Positions 14,866 through 23,263 of a stretch of 35,217 bases of DNA are shown here, in pieces (positions within the stretch are counted from its first letter, which is position 1; each line of letters starts with the position of its first letter). Made by a program: the position numbers and the translations under genes. This DNA is from an uncultured Ruminococcus sp. (lineage in GTDB: Bacteria > Bacillota_A > Clostridia > Oscillospirales > Ruminococcaceae). Under the pieces are notes generated by a model. That model was not told the DNA's origin and did no database searches. It was given only the letters and a program-made list of their open reading frames with translations. The stretch is from NCBI GenBank assembly GCA_900315975.1, contig ONBA01000037.1, positions 1 to 35,217 of the forward strand, in the 5' to 3' direction.

Positions 14866-15368
14866 AAGAGAATATCTGTACCGTGATCGGTGTGGTAGGC
14901 GGATTCTTCGCCGCTATTGTCGGCGGCTGGGATTCTGCGCTTATCACGCTGATCGTTTTCATGGCAGTAGATTTTGTCACGGGATTCGTATCTGCTGCTA
15001 TGGGCAAATCCAAGCACAGCACGAACGGTAAGCTCAGTTCTAAAGCAGGCTGGGTGGGACTTGCTAAAAAGTTCTGCGTCGTGCTGATGGTCGTTGTGGC
15101 TGTCCGCATTGATATCCTGCTCGGAACGACCTATATCCGAGATGCAACGTGCATCGGATTCTGCGTCAACGAGCTGCTTTCCATCGTGGAGAATATGACG
15201 CTGATGGGGATTCCCTTCCCTGATGCAATCAAGAAAGCGATTGACGTTCTTCAGAAAAAGGCAGGGCGCGTGAACGATGAGGCAGAGGATGTGCTGGATG
15301 CAATTGTGGAGGAAGAGGGCGGCAGCACTGATACTCCCGATAACACTGACACAGACAATGAAAATTAA
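14862..15368 (+). CDS. Phage holin (phage_holin_4 / Cph1-type)
   Basis: A 168-residue holin, a small membrane protein that times lysis by permeabilising the membrane. The N-terminal segment (IGVVGGFFAAIVGGWDSALITLIVFMAVDFVTGF, in two spans) carries the family hallmark 'D-x-V/A-T-G' and is followed by GKSKHSTNGKLSSKAGWVGLAKK, then a third span (FCVVLMVVVAVRIDIL) and a late span near IGFCVNELLSIVENM. The acidic and Thr-rich C-terminus (about 145-168) is cytoplasmic tail-like. The ATG at 14862 overlaps the fibre stop and has GGGAGG upstream; an in-frame ATG at 14847 lies before that site and is rejected. The endolysin gene follows after 118 bases. Confidence 0.92.
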   Translation: MKENICTVIGVVGGFFAAIVGGWDSALITLIVFMAVDFVTGFVSAAMGKSKHSTNGKLSSKAGWVGLAKKFCVVLMVVVAVRIDILLGTTYIRDATCIGFCVNELLSIVENMTLMGIPFPDAIKKAIDVLQKKAGRVNDEAEDVLDAIVEEEGGSTDTPDNTDTDNEN

Positions 15369-15375
15369 CGGATGT

Positions 15376-15419
15376 GACCGCCTGATTTGTACTCTTCCAT
15401 TATAACATTTCAGGCGGTC
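15376..15419. repeat. 10-base inverted repeat between holin and endolysin genes
   Basis: GACCGCCTGA (15376-15385) and its exact complement TCAGGCGGTC (15410-15419) are separated by 24 AT-rich bases. There is no T-run after the 3' arm, so it is not a standard terminator. It may be an RNA stem-loop that limits or protects endolysin mRNA, or a weak attenuator separating holin and endolysin expression. Confidence 0.55.
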
Positions 15420-15486
15420 TCTGTCAATAACCGGATTGTTGTACAAGCCGTAAAATAGGGCGATACACGATAGAAAGGAAAAACGC

Positions 15487-16722
15487 ATGGTACAGAAATA
15501 TGATTTCAATGACAGCACACAACTGAGCCCGCATTTTAATGTGCAGGAGTTCCGCTGCAAGTGCGGGAAGGAGCATGACATTCTGATCTCCGATGAGCTA
15601 ATTGCAAATCTTGAAAAGCTGTATGCCGCACTCAATTGCAGCAAGATCATCGTGACCTCTGGCTACAGATGCACAGCGTACGATAAGAATGTCGGCGGTT
15701 CAGGCACAGGACAGCACACACTCGGCAAGGCGGCGGACATCTGCTGCTACGGTCAGGACGGTCAACCAATTTCAAGTAAACTCGTCTGTCAAAAAGCGCA
15801 GGACATCGGTTTCACAGGCATTGCCAATATCACCGCCGCATATATCTACACCCATGTGGATGTCCGTGAAGGATACAAATGGTACGGCGATGAGGTGCGC
15901 AGCTACAGCACTGTGACCGATGATTTTTACAAATATTTTTCCGTAACTGCCAACAGCGGCAGTGCGGATGCAAACAAGGAGGACGATAAAATGAACGGTA
16001 TGAAAGGCATTGATGTAAGCGTACACAACGGCAATATCGACTGGAACAGAGTGAAGAAGGCTGGCATCCAGTTCGCAATTCTGCGTGCTGGTTACGGCAA
16101 ACTGGCATCACAGAAGGACAAGCAGTTTGAGAATAATTATGCAGGTGCTAAAAATGCCGGTATCCCTGTCGGTGCGTATTGGTACAGCTATGCGACCACA
16201 CCGGAGGAGGCAAGACAGGAAGCAGGAGTTTGTATCTCCGTCCTGAAAAATAAGCAGTTCGAGTTCCCAATCTACTTTGATCAGGAGGAGAAGAAAACGC
16301 TCGACACCGGCAAGGCAAACTGCTCTGCGATGGTGCGGGCGTTCTGCGAGGTTCTCGAAAAGAACGGTTATTGGGTCGGTCTTTACACAAGCCGTTCTGT
16401 TCTCAACACTCACATTGAGGACGATATCAAGACCCGCTATGCACTGTGGGTAGCGGAGTGGGGCAGCAAGCTGAATTACAGCGGTGCTGTCGGCATCTGG
16501 CAGTACAGCGATAAGGGCAGCGTGGACGGCATCACCGGCAATGTCGATCTGGATGAGGCGTACATTGACTATGCTACAAAGGTGAAAAATGCCGGAAAGA
16601 ACGGCTACGGCAAAGCAGAGCCGACTCCCGCATCTAACGAGCCGACCGCAGACGATCAGACCGCTTCCGTTACCGTTACCATCGGCAAGGACACCTATAA
16701 AGGCACGCTTGTGAAGGCGTAA
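15487..16722 (+). CDS. Bifunctional endolysin: M15 peptidase + GH25 muramidase
   Basis: A 411-residue endolysin cutting peptidoglycan at two places. Residues about 14-140 are a peptidase_M15_3 domain (LD- or DD-carboxypeptidase/endopeptidase type) with zinc ligands His77 and Asp84 (QHTLGKAAD) and His123 (THVDV). A Ser/Gly linker follows. Residues about 172-365 are a GH25 lysozyme domain with GIDVSVHNG (Asp176), YFDQEE (Asp265, Glu267) and LWVAEWG, ending with VGIWQYSDKG and the VDLDEAY element. A short C-terminal tail (VTVTIGKDTYKGTLVKA) resembles a partial binding repeat. AGAAAGG precedes the start. An internal ATG at codon 169 with an excellent ribosome site could yield the GH25 domain alone. 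Confidence 0.93.
   Translation: MVQKYDFNDSTQLSPHFNVQEFRCKCGKEHDILISDELIANLEKLYAALNCSKIIVTSGYRCTAYDKNVGGSGTGQHTLGKAADICCYGQDGQPISSKLVCQKAQDIGFTGIANITAAYIYTHVDVREGYKWYGDEVRSYSTVTDDFYKYFSVTANSGSADANKEDDKMNGMKGIDVSVHNGNIDWNRVKKAGIQFAILRAGYGKLASQKDKQFENNYAGAKNAGIPVGAYWYSYATTPEEARQEAGVCISVLKNKQFEFPIYFDQEEKKTLDTGKANCSAMVRAFCEVLEKNGYWVGLYTSRSVLNTHIEDDIKTRYALWVAEWGSKLNYSGAVGIWQYSDKGSVDGITGNVDLDEAYIDYATKVKNAGKNGYGKAEPTPASNEPTADDQTASVTVTIGKDTYKGTLVKA
15976..15993 (+). promoter_or_regulatory. Internal ribosome site and start codon inside the endolysin gene
   Basis: AAGGAGGA (15976-15983) lies 7 bases before an in-frame ATG (15991-15993), exactly at the boundary between the peptidase and GH25 domains. 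This is a better ribosome site than that of the full-length gene. Initiation here would give a free muramidase of 243 residues. Internal-start products are known for several clostridial and other Gram-positive phage endolysins, where the short product associates with the full-length enzyme. Confidence 0.7.
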
Positions 16723-16734
16723 AACCCTCGTTAC

Positions 16735-16790
16735 TTTCAGCATATATTCCACAATTTACAAGGCGAAGATTCGTATACTATATGCTGAAA
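16735..16790. repeat. 12-base inverted repeat upstream of the integration module
   Basis: TTTCAGCATATA (16735-16746) and its exact complement TATATGCTGAAA (16779-16790) are separated by 32 bases, for a total span of 56 bases. No T-run follows, so it is not a typical terminator. The span and symmetry resemble a binding site for a dimeric DNA-binding protein, possibly a recombinase or its regulator. A related motif (TTTAGCATATTT) forms another inverted pair at 23300-23400, beyond the recombinase genes. Confidence 0.5.
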
Positions 16791-16807
16791 ATCAAGCTGA
16801 AATACGC

Positions 16808-16836
16808 TTGACTTATCCGCAGAGACGATTTAATAT
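16808..16836 (+). promoter_or_regulatory. Promoter of the recombinase operon
   Basis: TTGACT (16808-16813) and TAATAT (16831-16836) are separated by 17 bases. The -10 box matches consensus at four of six positions. It is placed between the lysis gene and the first gene of the integration operon, and transcription would begin near 16843, just before a short palindrome and the ribosome site AGGAGGGG. Confidence 0.6.
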
Positions 16837-16851
16837 GGTAGTGCGAAAAGG

Positions 16852-16874
16852 GCGTGAAACTGCGAATTTCACGC
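16852..16874. repeat. 8-base palindrome in the recombinase operon leader (possible operator)
   Basis: GCGTGAAA (16852-16859) and TTTCACGC (16867-16874) are exact complements with a 7-base centre. The element lies immediately downstream of the predicted transcription start and 17 bases before the ribosome site. It could be a repressor operator controlling the recombinases or a leader hairpin. No repressor gene is in the window. Confidence 0.45.
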
Positions 16875-16904
16875 TCATACATAAAACGCAGGAGGGGTGA
16901 TACC

Positions 16905-17783
16905 ATGCAGGAATTCAAACTGAAAGTCATGGATCGAAGAGAGCTTGTCAGAAGAATGGAACAACTTCTGGGAATCAGATCAAAATTCATGCGGGGACAG
17001 GGCTTCAGCTATCAGATCGGTGCTTACACCGTCACTAGGGATGGCGTACTCCTCGCACCCGATGAGGCTTTTGAGGACGTTTTGCAGACTCTTGTTTCTG
17101 AGGCTCTGATCGAGCAGGTGCAGAATGAACCGATGGAAGAGCCTGTGTCCGAATCAGAAGAAGCACCGGCAGAACAAGATCCCGAACCGGAAGTAGATAC
17201 AGCGCCGGAGGAAGAAATGCCGGAGTTCACAGATAACGCTGAGCCTGTTTTAACGCTCCCGCTTACCGACCACACCGGCTTAACGCTGCGCAACCTTGTT
17301 CATCTCTTTTACACGAGGGCAAGTCTGATCGGGAAAGCAACAGGGGCGCATTTTTATGTGTCTGATGCTGTGATCGATGCTCTGCAAGACGATGCCTGCA
17401 CCTACTCTGTTGGGAATTTTCTCAAAGCCATCCGTGAAAACAGGACGGGGCTTTGCGGCATTTCCTTTACCGATGATGCCACTCTGATCACGGCAATGCC
17501 GGAGAATACCGATCAGGAGCATATGGCGGCTTTTCAAGAGCTGATGCTCCTTATGAACCGCTCTGCTATCGAGCATAAGCGTATCTTTGCGAAAAAGGTC
17601 AATGAAGACAACGAGAAATTTGCGATGCGCATCTGGCTTGACGGCATCGGATTGAAAGGCGCTGACTACAAGCAGAGTCGCAAACTTCTGATGAAGCCCC
17701 TGCACGGTATCGCCGCCTTCAAAACACAGGAACAGCTTGATATTGCTGTCGAGAAGTTCAGAAGGGAGAGGATGCGTGCATGA
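16905..17783 (+). CDS. Phage 'virulence-related' family protein, recombinase operon, function unknown
   Basis: A 292-residue protein of a family often labelled 'virulence-related' and found next to large serine recombinases in gut Firmicutes prophages. No biochemical function is known to me. The N-terminal domain (residues 1-65: DRRELVRRMEQLLGIRSKF, FSYQIGAYTVTRDGVLL) and the C-terminal domain (about 115-292: VGNFLKAIREN, MNRSAIEHKRIFAKKVNEDN, FAMRIWLDGIGLKGADYK) are joined by an acidic Pro/Glu-rich linker at about 70-110. The start at 16905 has AGGAGGGG 7 bases upstream. An in-frame ATG at 16854 lies before that site and is rejected. Its stop overlaps the start of the first recombinase (ATGA), so it is coupled to it. 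A recombination accessory role (directionality or DNA binding) is inference from position. Confidence 0.75.
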   Translation: MQEFKLKVMDRRELVRRMEQLLGIRSKFMRGQGFSYQIGAYTVTRDGVLLAPDEAFEDVLQTLVSEALIEQVQNEPMEEPVSESEEAPAEQDPEPEVDTAPEEEMPEFTDNAEPVLTLPLTDHTGLTLRNLVHLFYTRASLIGKATGAHFYVSDAVIDALQDDACTYSVGNFLKAIRENRTGLCGISFTDDATLITAMPENTDQEHMAAFQELMLLMNRSAIEHKRIFAKKVNEDNEKFAMRIWLDGIGLKGADYKQSRKLLMKPLHGIAAFKTQEQLDIAVEKFRRERMRA

Positions 17784-19432
17784 AAACGATCATGCCATTG
17801 CAAGATAATATGGCATTTGAACCGATGCCGATGTTACAGATAATCAGAGTAGCGTGCTACATTCGTGTGAGTACGGACGATCCGGCACAGGAGGACAGTT
17901 ATGAGGCACAGGAGAAATACTTCAGTAGACTTCTATATTCCCGCCCCGACTGGGATTCTGTGGGCGTCTATTCAGATTATGGGATCTCCGGCACCAACAA
18001 GGATAACCGCACCGGACTGAACCGTCTGCTCCGACACTGTGAGCAGGGACGTATTGACCGTGTGATCTGCAAATCCATCAGCCGGTTATCCCGCAATACG
18101 GCGGATACGGTGGCGATCATAAGACGGCTGCAGGAGCTTGGAATCACCTGTTATTTTGAAAAGGAAAGCCTTGATACGGGCGACATGAAAAGTGAATTTA
18201 TCCTCACCACGCTTGCGGCGCTGGCGCAGGAAGAAAGCCGCACCATTTCCGAGAATCTGCGGTGGAGTTTTGACGGGCGTGCGCCGAAGGGCGACCTGCC
18301 GAATTATGAGGTTTACGGCTACAGGCTGTCCGATGAGATCGAGGTAACAGATACCGGCTACAGGCGCAGGAAGGTTGAGATCATTCCGGAAGAAGCGGAG
18401 ATCGTCAAAACAATTTTTCTGCATTATGCCGATGGTTTATCCATGACAGATATTGCGCATATTCTGAATCACAAGAATATCCCTGCACCGGATTCGGACT
18501 GCGGCTGGACGGTCGGGCGACTGAGCTGCATTCTGCATAACGAGCGTTACTGCGGTGATGTGCTGACGCACAAGCAGTATACCGAGGATTATCTGACGCA
18601 TAAGGCGAAACGGAACTACGGCGAAGTTCCACAGTATTATATTCAAGATCATCATCCCGCGATCATCACGCGGGAGTTGTTCCAAAAAACGCAGGGGCGC
18701 TTGGCAGCACCAAGGCAGGGCGTGAAAAAAAGAGAGTATCCTTTTTCGAGCCGACTGGTATGTGCGAATTGCGGTAAGAATTATCACATGAGCCGACGCG
18801 GACAGAATCAAGTGTGGTCATGCAGCGGTGCAAGACTGAACAACGGTGTGCGGCTTTGTGGTGCGGAGAGCATTTCGCAGGTTTCGCTCGATCTGATGTT
18901 TCTGAACGCTGTGGAGATACGGTTTCCGAATCATCAAGATCTGATTGCACAGCTTGAAACCACGCAGAATCTGGATTTTGTAGAGCGTGATCGAAGTATC
19001 CTGAGAAAGCAGCTATCCATCATCGAGGATGAGCTGGATTCGGAGAAAAATGCAATGGATGAGATGAAAGGACAGATCGAGGTGCTGAAAATGCGGTATG
19101 AGCTTTTCGGGGAGTGCTTTGACGAGGCTGAGATAACGGAGAAGATGCAGGAACAAGGCACACTTGTTTCACAGCTTGAAGCAGAAAAAGCTGACATGGA
19201 AGCAGTGCTTGATAAAAAAGAAAAGCACTGGGCATCGCTTGAAAAGGATCATGCGATCAGAGAGGAATTGATCTATTTGATGAAAACCTCGGATATGGAT
19301 AAAGTGTGGTTATGCCTGCCCCGATATGTGAAAGCCCTTGCCTTGTCGATTACTGTGCATGATAAGAACAACTTCACCATACACTGGTTCGACGGGACGG
19401 AAACAGATATCACATTAAAAAAGGAGAGATGA
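17780..19432 (+). CDS. Large serine recombinase 1 (site-specific integrase, zinc-ribbon type)
   Basis: A 550-residue large serine recombinase that integrates or excises phage DNA by double-strand exchange. The resolvase domain spans about residues 22-165 with nucleophile Ser31 in YIRVSTDD, then YSDYGISGTNKDNRTGLNRL, KSISRLSRNT and LAALAQEESRTISENLRWS. The recombinase domain follows (about 185-300: YGYRLSDE, GLSMTDIAHILNHKNIPAP). An intact zinc ribbon has Cys328, Cys331, Cys348 and Cys360. A coiled coil at about 385-475 is the usual tetramer-control arm. The start overlaps the preceding stop by four bases; an in-frame ATG at 17810 is possible. The second recombinase begins 3 bases downstream. 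It is the most likely catalytic integrase of this prophage. Confidence 0.93.
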   Translation: MKTIMPLQDNMAFEPMPMLQIIRVACYIRVSTDDPAQEDSYEAQEKYFSRLLYSRPDWDSVGVYSDYGISGTNKDNRTGLNRLLRHCEQGRIDRVICKSISRLSRNTADTVAIIRRLQELGITCYFEKESLDTGDMKSEFILTTLAALAQEESRTISENLRWSFDGRAPKGDLPNYEVYGYRLSDEIEVTDTGYRRRKVEIIPEEAEIVKTIFLHYADGLSMTDIAHILNHKNIPAPDSDCGWTVGRLSCILHNERYCGDVLTHKQYTEDYLTHKAKRNYGEVPQYYIQDHHPAIITRELFQKTQGRLAAPRQGVKKREYPFSSRLVCANCGKNYHMSRRGQNQVWSCSGARLNNGVRLCGAESISQVSLDLMFLNAVEIRFPNHQDLIAQLETTQNLDFVERDRSILRKQLSIIEDELDSEKNAMDEMKGQIEVLKMRYELFGECFDEAEITEKMQEQGTLVSQLEAEKADMEAVLDKKEKHWASLEKDHAIREELIYLMKTSDMDKVWLCLPRYVKALALSITVHDKNNFTIHWFDGTETDITLKKER

Positions 19433-19435
19433 AAA

Positions 19436-21379
19436 ATGAGTTCAACGGTTCTGACGGCATCGAATGTCACAATGATCCCTGCGAACAGGCGAGCAACATC
19501 GCAAAGAAAGATCCGTGCTGCCTGCTATGCCCGTGTGAGCAGTGAGCAGGACAGCCAGCAGCTTTCATATGCTACGCAGAAGAATTACTTCATCGACTAC
19601 ATCAATAATCAGGACAATATGGAATTTGCCGGATTTTACGGCGACGAAGCCATCAGCGGTACAAACAGAACGCACCGCGTCCAATTCAACCAGATGATGG
19701 AGGATGCCAAAGCCCACAAATTTGACTTGATTCTGACAAAGAGCCTGTCCCGCTGGGCGAGAAATACGCTCGATGCCCTCGCCTGCATCCGTGAGCTGAA
19801 AGCACTCGATCCGCCTGTGAGAGTCATCTTCCAGAAGGAGAACATTGACACAGGAAACGCCCAAGGAGAGCTTGTTCTGACCATTATGTCGGCGCTGGCG
19901 CAGGAGGAGAGCCGGAGTATTTCGGAGAATATCCGGTGGAGCCTGCAGAAGAAATTCCAAAACGGTGAGCCGATCATCAACCTCAACCGCACCATCGGTT
20001 ATGACTGGGGCGAAAACGGCGAGTGGGTCATCAATCCGGAGCAGGCTGTGGTCGTCAGAATGATCTACGAAGGCTATGCAGATGGGTATTCCTCTACGGC
20101 GATTGCAAATATGCTGAATGAAAACGGCATCAAAACCGTGCATGGATGTATCTGGCGGTCAAGCGGTGTGCTGCGTGTGCTGAGAAATGAAATCTATGCC
20201 GGACACCTGCTGATGCAAAAGACGGCAACTATCGATTTTCTTACACATAAGCATATCAAGAACCAGACCATTCAGCCGCAGTATTTCATTGAAAATCATC
20301 ATCCGGCGATCATTGAACCGGAGCTTTTGAGCCGGGTGCAGGAGAAGCTGAAAAAGGCAGCAAAGAAGCGGGAGTATATGAAAACGAACGGAAAAGAGCC
20401 ATGCCCGTTCATCAATCTGACACTCCCCGACGGCAGCCCCTTGAAGCGCATCTCCTACCGGGCGATGGCGACGGGATATCCGAAAACGAAAAAGGGATGT
20501 GAGTATGCTTTTCAGTATCCGGTGCTAAAAACGGTGAATCTGCATCGAATTCCGGGGACGGAAAGAGTGTACCTTTGTAAACTGGCGGTCGAACAGAGCT
20601 TTATGGAAATGATGTACCGGCTCAAACGGGAGTATGAAGCGTATGGAGAGGACAGCTTCTTCTGCCGAGAGGTGGAGCTTGCGTTAGCGAATACCGCAAG
20701 CGTGGAGGTCGAAAAGCAGAAGTTGGCTGTGATCCAGAGTGAGATCAATGCGACTGCCGAGACCTATAAACGAGCGAATGCAGGAAAAACACAGGCGGAG
20801 CTTGCTGGGCGGGATACGACAGCTTATGAGGAACTTTTAGACGATATTTCTGCGAAAATGAAGCAGCTTGAAGCACAGAGGGAGGAACTTGAACAGATCA
20901 TCAGCGGTGCAGACGTTCGGGAGCATTACAGAGATTTTCTGGAGAAACTAAAAGAACTGCCGACAGCCAATTCTATGGGGAAGTCCATCGTTGTGAACGG
21001 TCTGGACTGTCAAGGGACACTGCTTGTCAATCCGGATAGGAGTCTTAATGAGCAGCGGATCGTGGGTGTCAGACGCAAGACCTTCCGCATCACGCCGGAG
21101 CGTGTGGATGCCGCACCAGAACTGCTATTTTTTGATAAAGACTTGTATCGGACATTCATCAAGTCCGGCATTGTCAACGGCGATGAGATCGAGTATGAGA
21201 CCACATTCGGCATCAAGCTGAGAATTACGGGGAATACGAGGACTTTAAAACAGTTTCTCGGCTTTAAGCGGGTGAACAGCGATAAGACTGTGGAGTATCT
21301 GACTGCGACGTATATGGTGAATGGCAGCCCTGTGAGCAAACGAGAACGGAAAAGTCAATCGTATAAGGGGAAGAAATAA
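19436..21379 (+). CDS. Large serine recombinase 2 (no zinc-ribbon cysteines)
   Basis: A 647-residue large serine recombinase encoded 3 bases after the first. The catalytic domain is intact: Ser35 in CYARVSSEQDSQQLS, FYGDEAISGTNRTHRVQF, TKSLSRWARNTLDAL, and MSALAQEESRSISENIRWSL. The recombinase domain has EGYADGYSSTAIANMLNENG and WRSSGVLRVLRNEIYAG. In the place of the zinc ribbon (about residues 310-365) there is no CxxC pair; isolated Cys residues are in EPCPF and KGCEYAF only. A coiled coil at about 415-500 and a C-terminal extension (about 510-640) of unknown role follow. AGGAGAG precedes the ATG. Tandem recombinases may act as a pair or divide integration and excision; which one targets the attachment site cannot be seen here. 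Confidence 0.92.
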   Translation: MSSTVLTASNVTMIPANRRATSQRKIRAACYARVSSEQDSQQLSYATQKNYFIDYINNQDNMEFAGFYGDEAISGTNRTHRVQFNQMMEDAKAHKFDLILTKSLSRWARNTLDALACIRELKALDPPVRVIFQKENIDTGNAQGELVLTIMSALAQEESRSISENIRWSLQKKFQNGEPIINLNRTIGYDWGENGEWVINPEQAVVVRMIYEGYADGYSSTAIANMLNENGIKTVHGCIWRSSGVLRVLRNEIYAGHLLMQKTATIDFLTHKHIKNQTIQPQYFIENHHPAIIEPELLSRVQEKLKKAAKKREYMKTNGKEPCPFINLTLPDGSPLKRISYRAMATGYPKTKKGCEYAFQYPVLKTVNLHRIPGTERVYLCKLAVEQSFMEMMYRLKREYEAYGEDSFFCREVELALANTASVEVEKQKLAVIQSEINATAETYKRANAGKTQAELAGRDTTAYEELLDDISAKMKQLEAQREELEQIISGADVREHYRDFLEKLKELPTANSMGKSIVVNGLDCQGTLLVNPDRSLNEQRIVGVRRKTFRITPERVDAAPELLFFDKDLYRTFIKSGIVNGDEIEYETTFGIKLRITGNTRTLKQFLGFKRVNSDKTVEYLTATYMVNGSPVSKRERKSQSYKGKK

Positions 21380-21387
21380 GAGGCTTG

Positions 21388-21431
21388 TCAGCGTGGGGAT
21401 GGCGTAGAGGCTGCTCTCACGCTGAATTTTT
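21388..21431 (+). terminator. Terminator after the recombinase operon
   Basis: TCAGCGTG (21388-21395) pairs exactly with CACGCTGA (21418-21425), with partial extra pairing inside a 22-base loop, and A then five T residues follow (21426-21431). It lies 9 bases after the second recombinase stop and before the next gene's own promoter. Confidence 0.7.
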
Positions 21432-21443
21432 GTGGAAAAGGGG

Positions 21444-21472
21444 TTGAATTTTTAGGGCGGAGATGGTATAAT
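21444..21472 (+). promoter_or_regulatory. Promoter of the AAA-ATPase-like gene
   Basis: TTGAAT (21444-21449) and a perfect TATAAT (21467-21472) are separated by 17 bases. Transcription would start near 21479, about 50 bases before the ATG. It lies directly after a terminator, so the ATPase gene is a separate transcription unit. Confidence 0.78.
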
Positions 21473-21527
21473 AGAGAATGATAGGTTACGAGAATCACAA
21501 CGCTTTAGATTGGAGGGAAAAGAATAC

Positions 21528-23114
21528 ATGAAGGAATTTAATACAACGGCAGTATGCAAGCCTGAAAAGCACTACATGGTCGATATTTCTAAGAGGGTAG
21601 AAAAAATCAAGGAGCTTGTTGATGCTGGAAAGTATTTCACAATCAATAGAGCAAGACAGTATGGAAAAACGACTACATTGACCGCACTTTATCACATATT
21701 ACAAGAGGACTATGTGGTCGTCAGCATCAGTTTCGAGGGCGTTTCATCTTCTAATTTTTCATCTGAGCAATCCTTTGTAAAAGCGTTTTGTAGAAAACTG
21801 ATGCGAGAGTGCCGAGCAGGACTAATGCTGCCGAACAACATAAAAGAACAGCTCGAAGAATATATAGCAAGGAAAGAAGAGAAAGCTGCATTGGATGAGC
21901 TGTTTGACACCTTAATGGAATGGTGTTTTGAATCTGAAAGGAGTATTGTCCTTATCATCGATGAGGTCGATTCTCCTGCGGATGAACAGGTGTTTCTTGA
22001 TTTTCTTGCACAGCTTCGTGATAGCTATATCAGCAGAGATGCAAAAGGAACTCCTGCATTTCAATCTGTTATTCTCGCTGGTGTGAATGATATTAAGCAT
22101 CTAAAAAGCAAGATTCGACCGGATGAAGACGAGAAAGAAAACAGTCCGTGGAATATTGCGGCGGACTTTGATATTGACATGAGCCTTTCGGAAGACGGTA
22201 TCAAGGGTATGCTTGATGAATACGAGGCAGACCATCACACCGGCATGGACACGGCAAACATGGCAAAGCTCATCTGGGATCAGACAAGCGGCTATCCTTT
22301 CCTTGTGAGCCGTATTTGTCAGTTGATCGATGAGCGTGTTTGCAAGACTTTATCACCATCCGCCGCTTGGACAAAGGAAGGATTTCTAAAAGCTGTTAAG
22401 ATGCTTTTGGCAGAGAATAACAGTTTATTCCAGTCGATCACGGGGAAGCTGAATAAATATCCCAAGCTGAGAGCAGCTCTTCGCAGCATTCTGATGGAAG
22501 GTACAAAGCTGACCTATACCGCACAAACTGACTCTATTTCACAGATGCAAATGTACGGCCTTATCAAAAATGATAATAATACAGTTGCCGTTGCAAATCG
22601 AACCTTTGAAACCATGCTCTACAATCTTTTCCTTTCGGAAGCTGAATTGAAAAACAATGTTTTCTATAACAGCGGTGAATTGGAAAAGAATAGATTTATA
22701 AAAGATGGCAAGTTGGATATGCCAGCTATTTTTCTTGGATTCATCAAGACCTATAATCAGGTCGTTGAAAAACTGGTGGATCGTTTTAAGGAAGAAGAGG
22801 GACGTGAATTCTTTCTTCTCTATTTAAAGCCAATCATCAATGGCACTGGTAATTTTTATATTGAATCGCAAACAAGAGATCAGCTGAGAACTGATGTGAT
22901 CGTTGATTACTTGGGAGAACAGTATATCATTGAGTTGAAGGTATGGCGCGGACCACGGTATAATGAAGAAGGCGAACAGCAAGTCTGTGAGTATTTGGAC
23001 AGATTTGATTTGCAAACCGGGTATATGCTGAGTTTTAATTTCAATGAAAAGAAAGAACAAGGAATCAAGGAATATATGATCAACGGTAAAAAACTGATTG
23101 AGGCAACTGTGTGA
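21528..23114 (+). CDS. AAA-ATPase-like protein with C-terminal PD-(D/E)XK nuclease domain
   Basis: A 528-residue protein of the AAA-ATPase_like/PDDEXK_9 family, abundant in gut anaerobes. Residues about 36-49 hold the P-loop form typical of the family (INRARQYGKTTTL, lacking the first glycine of a textbook Walker A), and about 140-148 the Walker B (IVLIIDEVD). A winged-helix-like middle part follows. The C-terminal nuclease-like domain has Asp456/Asp460 (DVIVDY) and Glu469-x-Lys471 (ELKVW), so the catalytic triad looks intact. GGAGGGA is 9 bases upstream of the ATG at 21528; an in-frame TTG at 21510 precedes that site and is rejected. It has its own promoter and lies between recombinases and tandem terminators, so it is probably element cargo. 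Defence or mobile-element functions have been proposed for relatives; none is proven here. Confidence 0.85.
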   Translation: MKEFNTTAVCKPEKHYMVDISKRVEKIKELVDAGKYFTINRARQYGKTTTLTALYHILQEDYVVVSISFEGVSSSNFSSEQSFVKAFCRKLMRECRAGLMLPNNIKEQLEEYIARKEEKAALDELFDTLMEWCFESERSIVLIIDEVDSPADEQVFLDFLAQLRDSYISRDAKGTPAFQSVILAGVNDIKHLKSKIRPDEDEKENSPWNIAADFDIDMSLSEDGIKGMLDEYEADHHTGMDTANMAKLIWDQTSGYPFLVSRICQLIDERVCKTLSPSAAWTKEGFLKAVKMLLAENNSLFQSITGKLNKYPKLRAALRSILMEGTKLTYTAQTDSISQMQMYGLIKNDNNTVAVANRTFETMLYNLFLSEAELKNNVFYNSGELEKNRFIKDGKLDMPAIFLGFIKTYNQVVEKLVDRFKEEEGREFFLLYLKPIINGTGNFYIESQTRDQLRTDVIVDYLGEQYIIELKVWRGPRYNEEGEQQVCEYLDRFDLQTGYMLSFNFNEKKEQGIKEYMINGKKLIEATV

Positions 23115-23143
23115 TTTGAAAACTGAATAAACCATTATGAGAC

Positions 23144-23215
23144 AGCCCACTGAGCTACTTCTATACAACCTTTCTATAAGGAAGTTTAGAAGCTGCTTGG
23201 TGGGCTTCTTTTTTT
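23144..23215 (+). terminator. Terminator 1 after the AAA-ATPase-like gene
   Basis: AGCCCAC (23144-23150) pairs exactly with GTGGGCT (23200-23206). Pairing continues inward through GC/GC and TTCTA/TAGAA, forming a long imperfect stem. TC and then seven T residues follow. It ends the ATPase transcription unit about 30 bases after its stop. Confidence 0.68.
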
Positions 23216-23221
23216 GTGTCC

Positions 23222-23263
23222 AAATGCACTCTTGCTACATCTTCGCAGCAGGAGTGCATTTTT
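23222..23263. terminator. Terminator 2, tandem strong hairpin
   Basis: AATGCACTCTTGCT (23223-23236) pairs with AGCAGGAGTGCATT (23247-23260) with one wobble pair, a 10-base loop and a T-rich 3' flank. The complementary A residues upstream extend the stem by one pair. Two terminators in a row strongly isolate the mobile element from the polysaccharide cluster. Confidence 0.78.
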
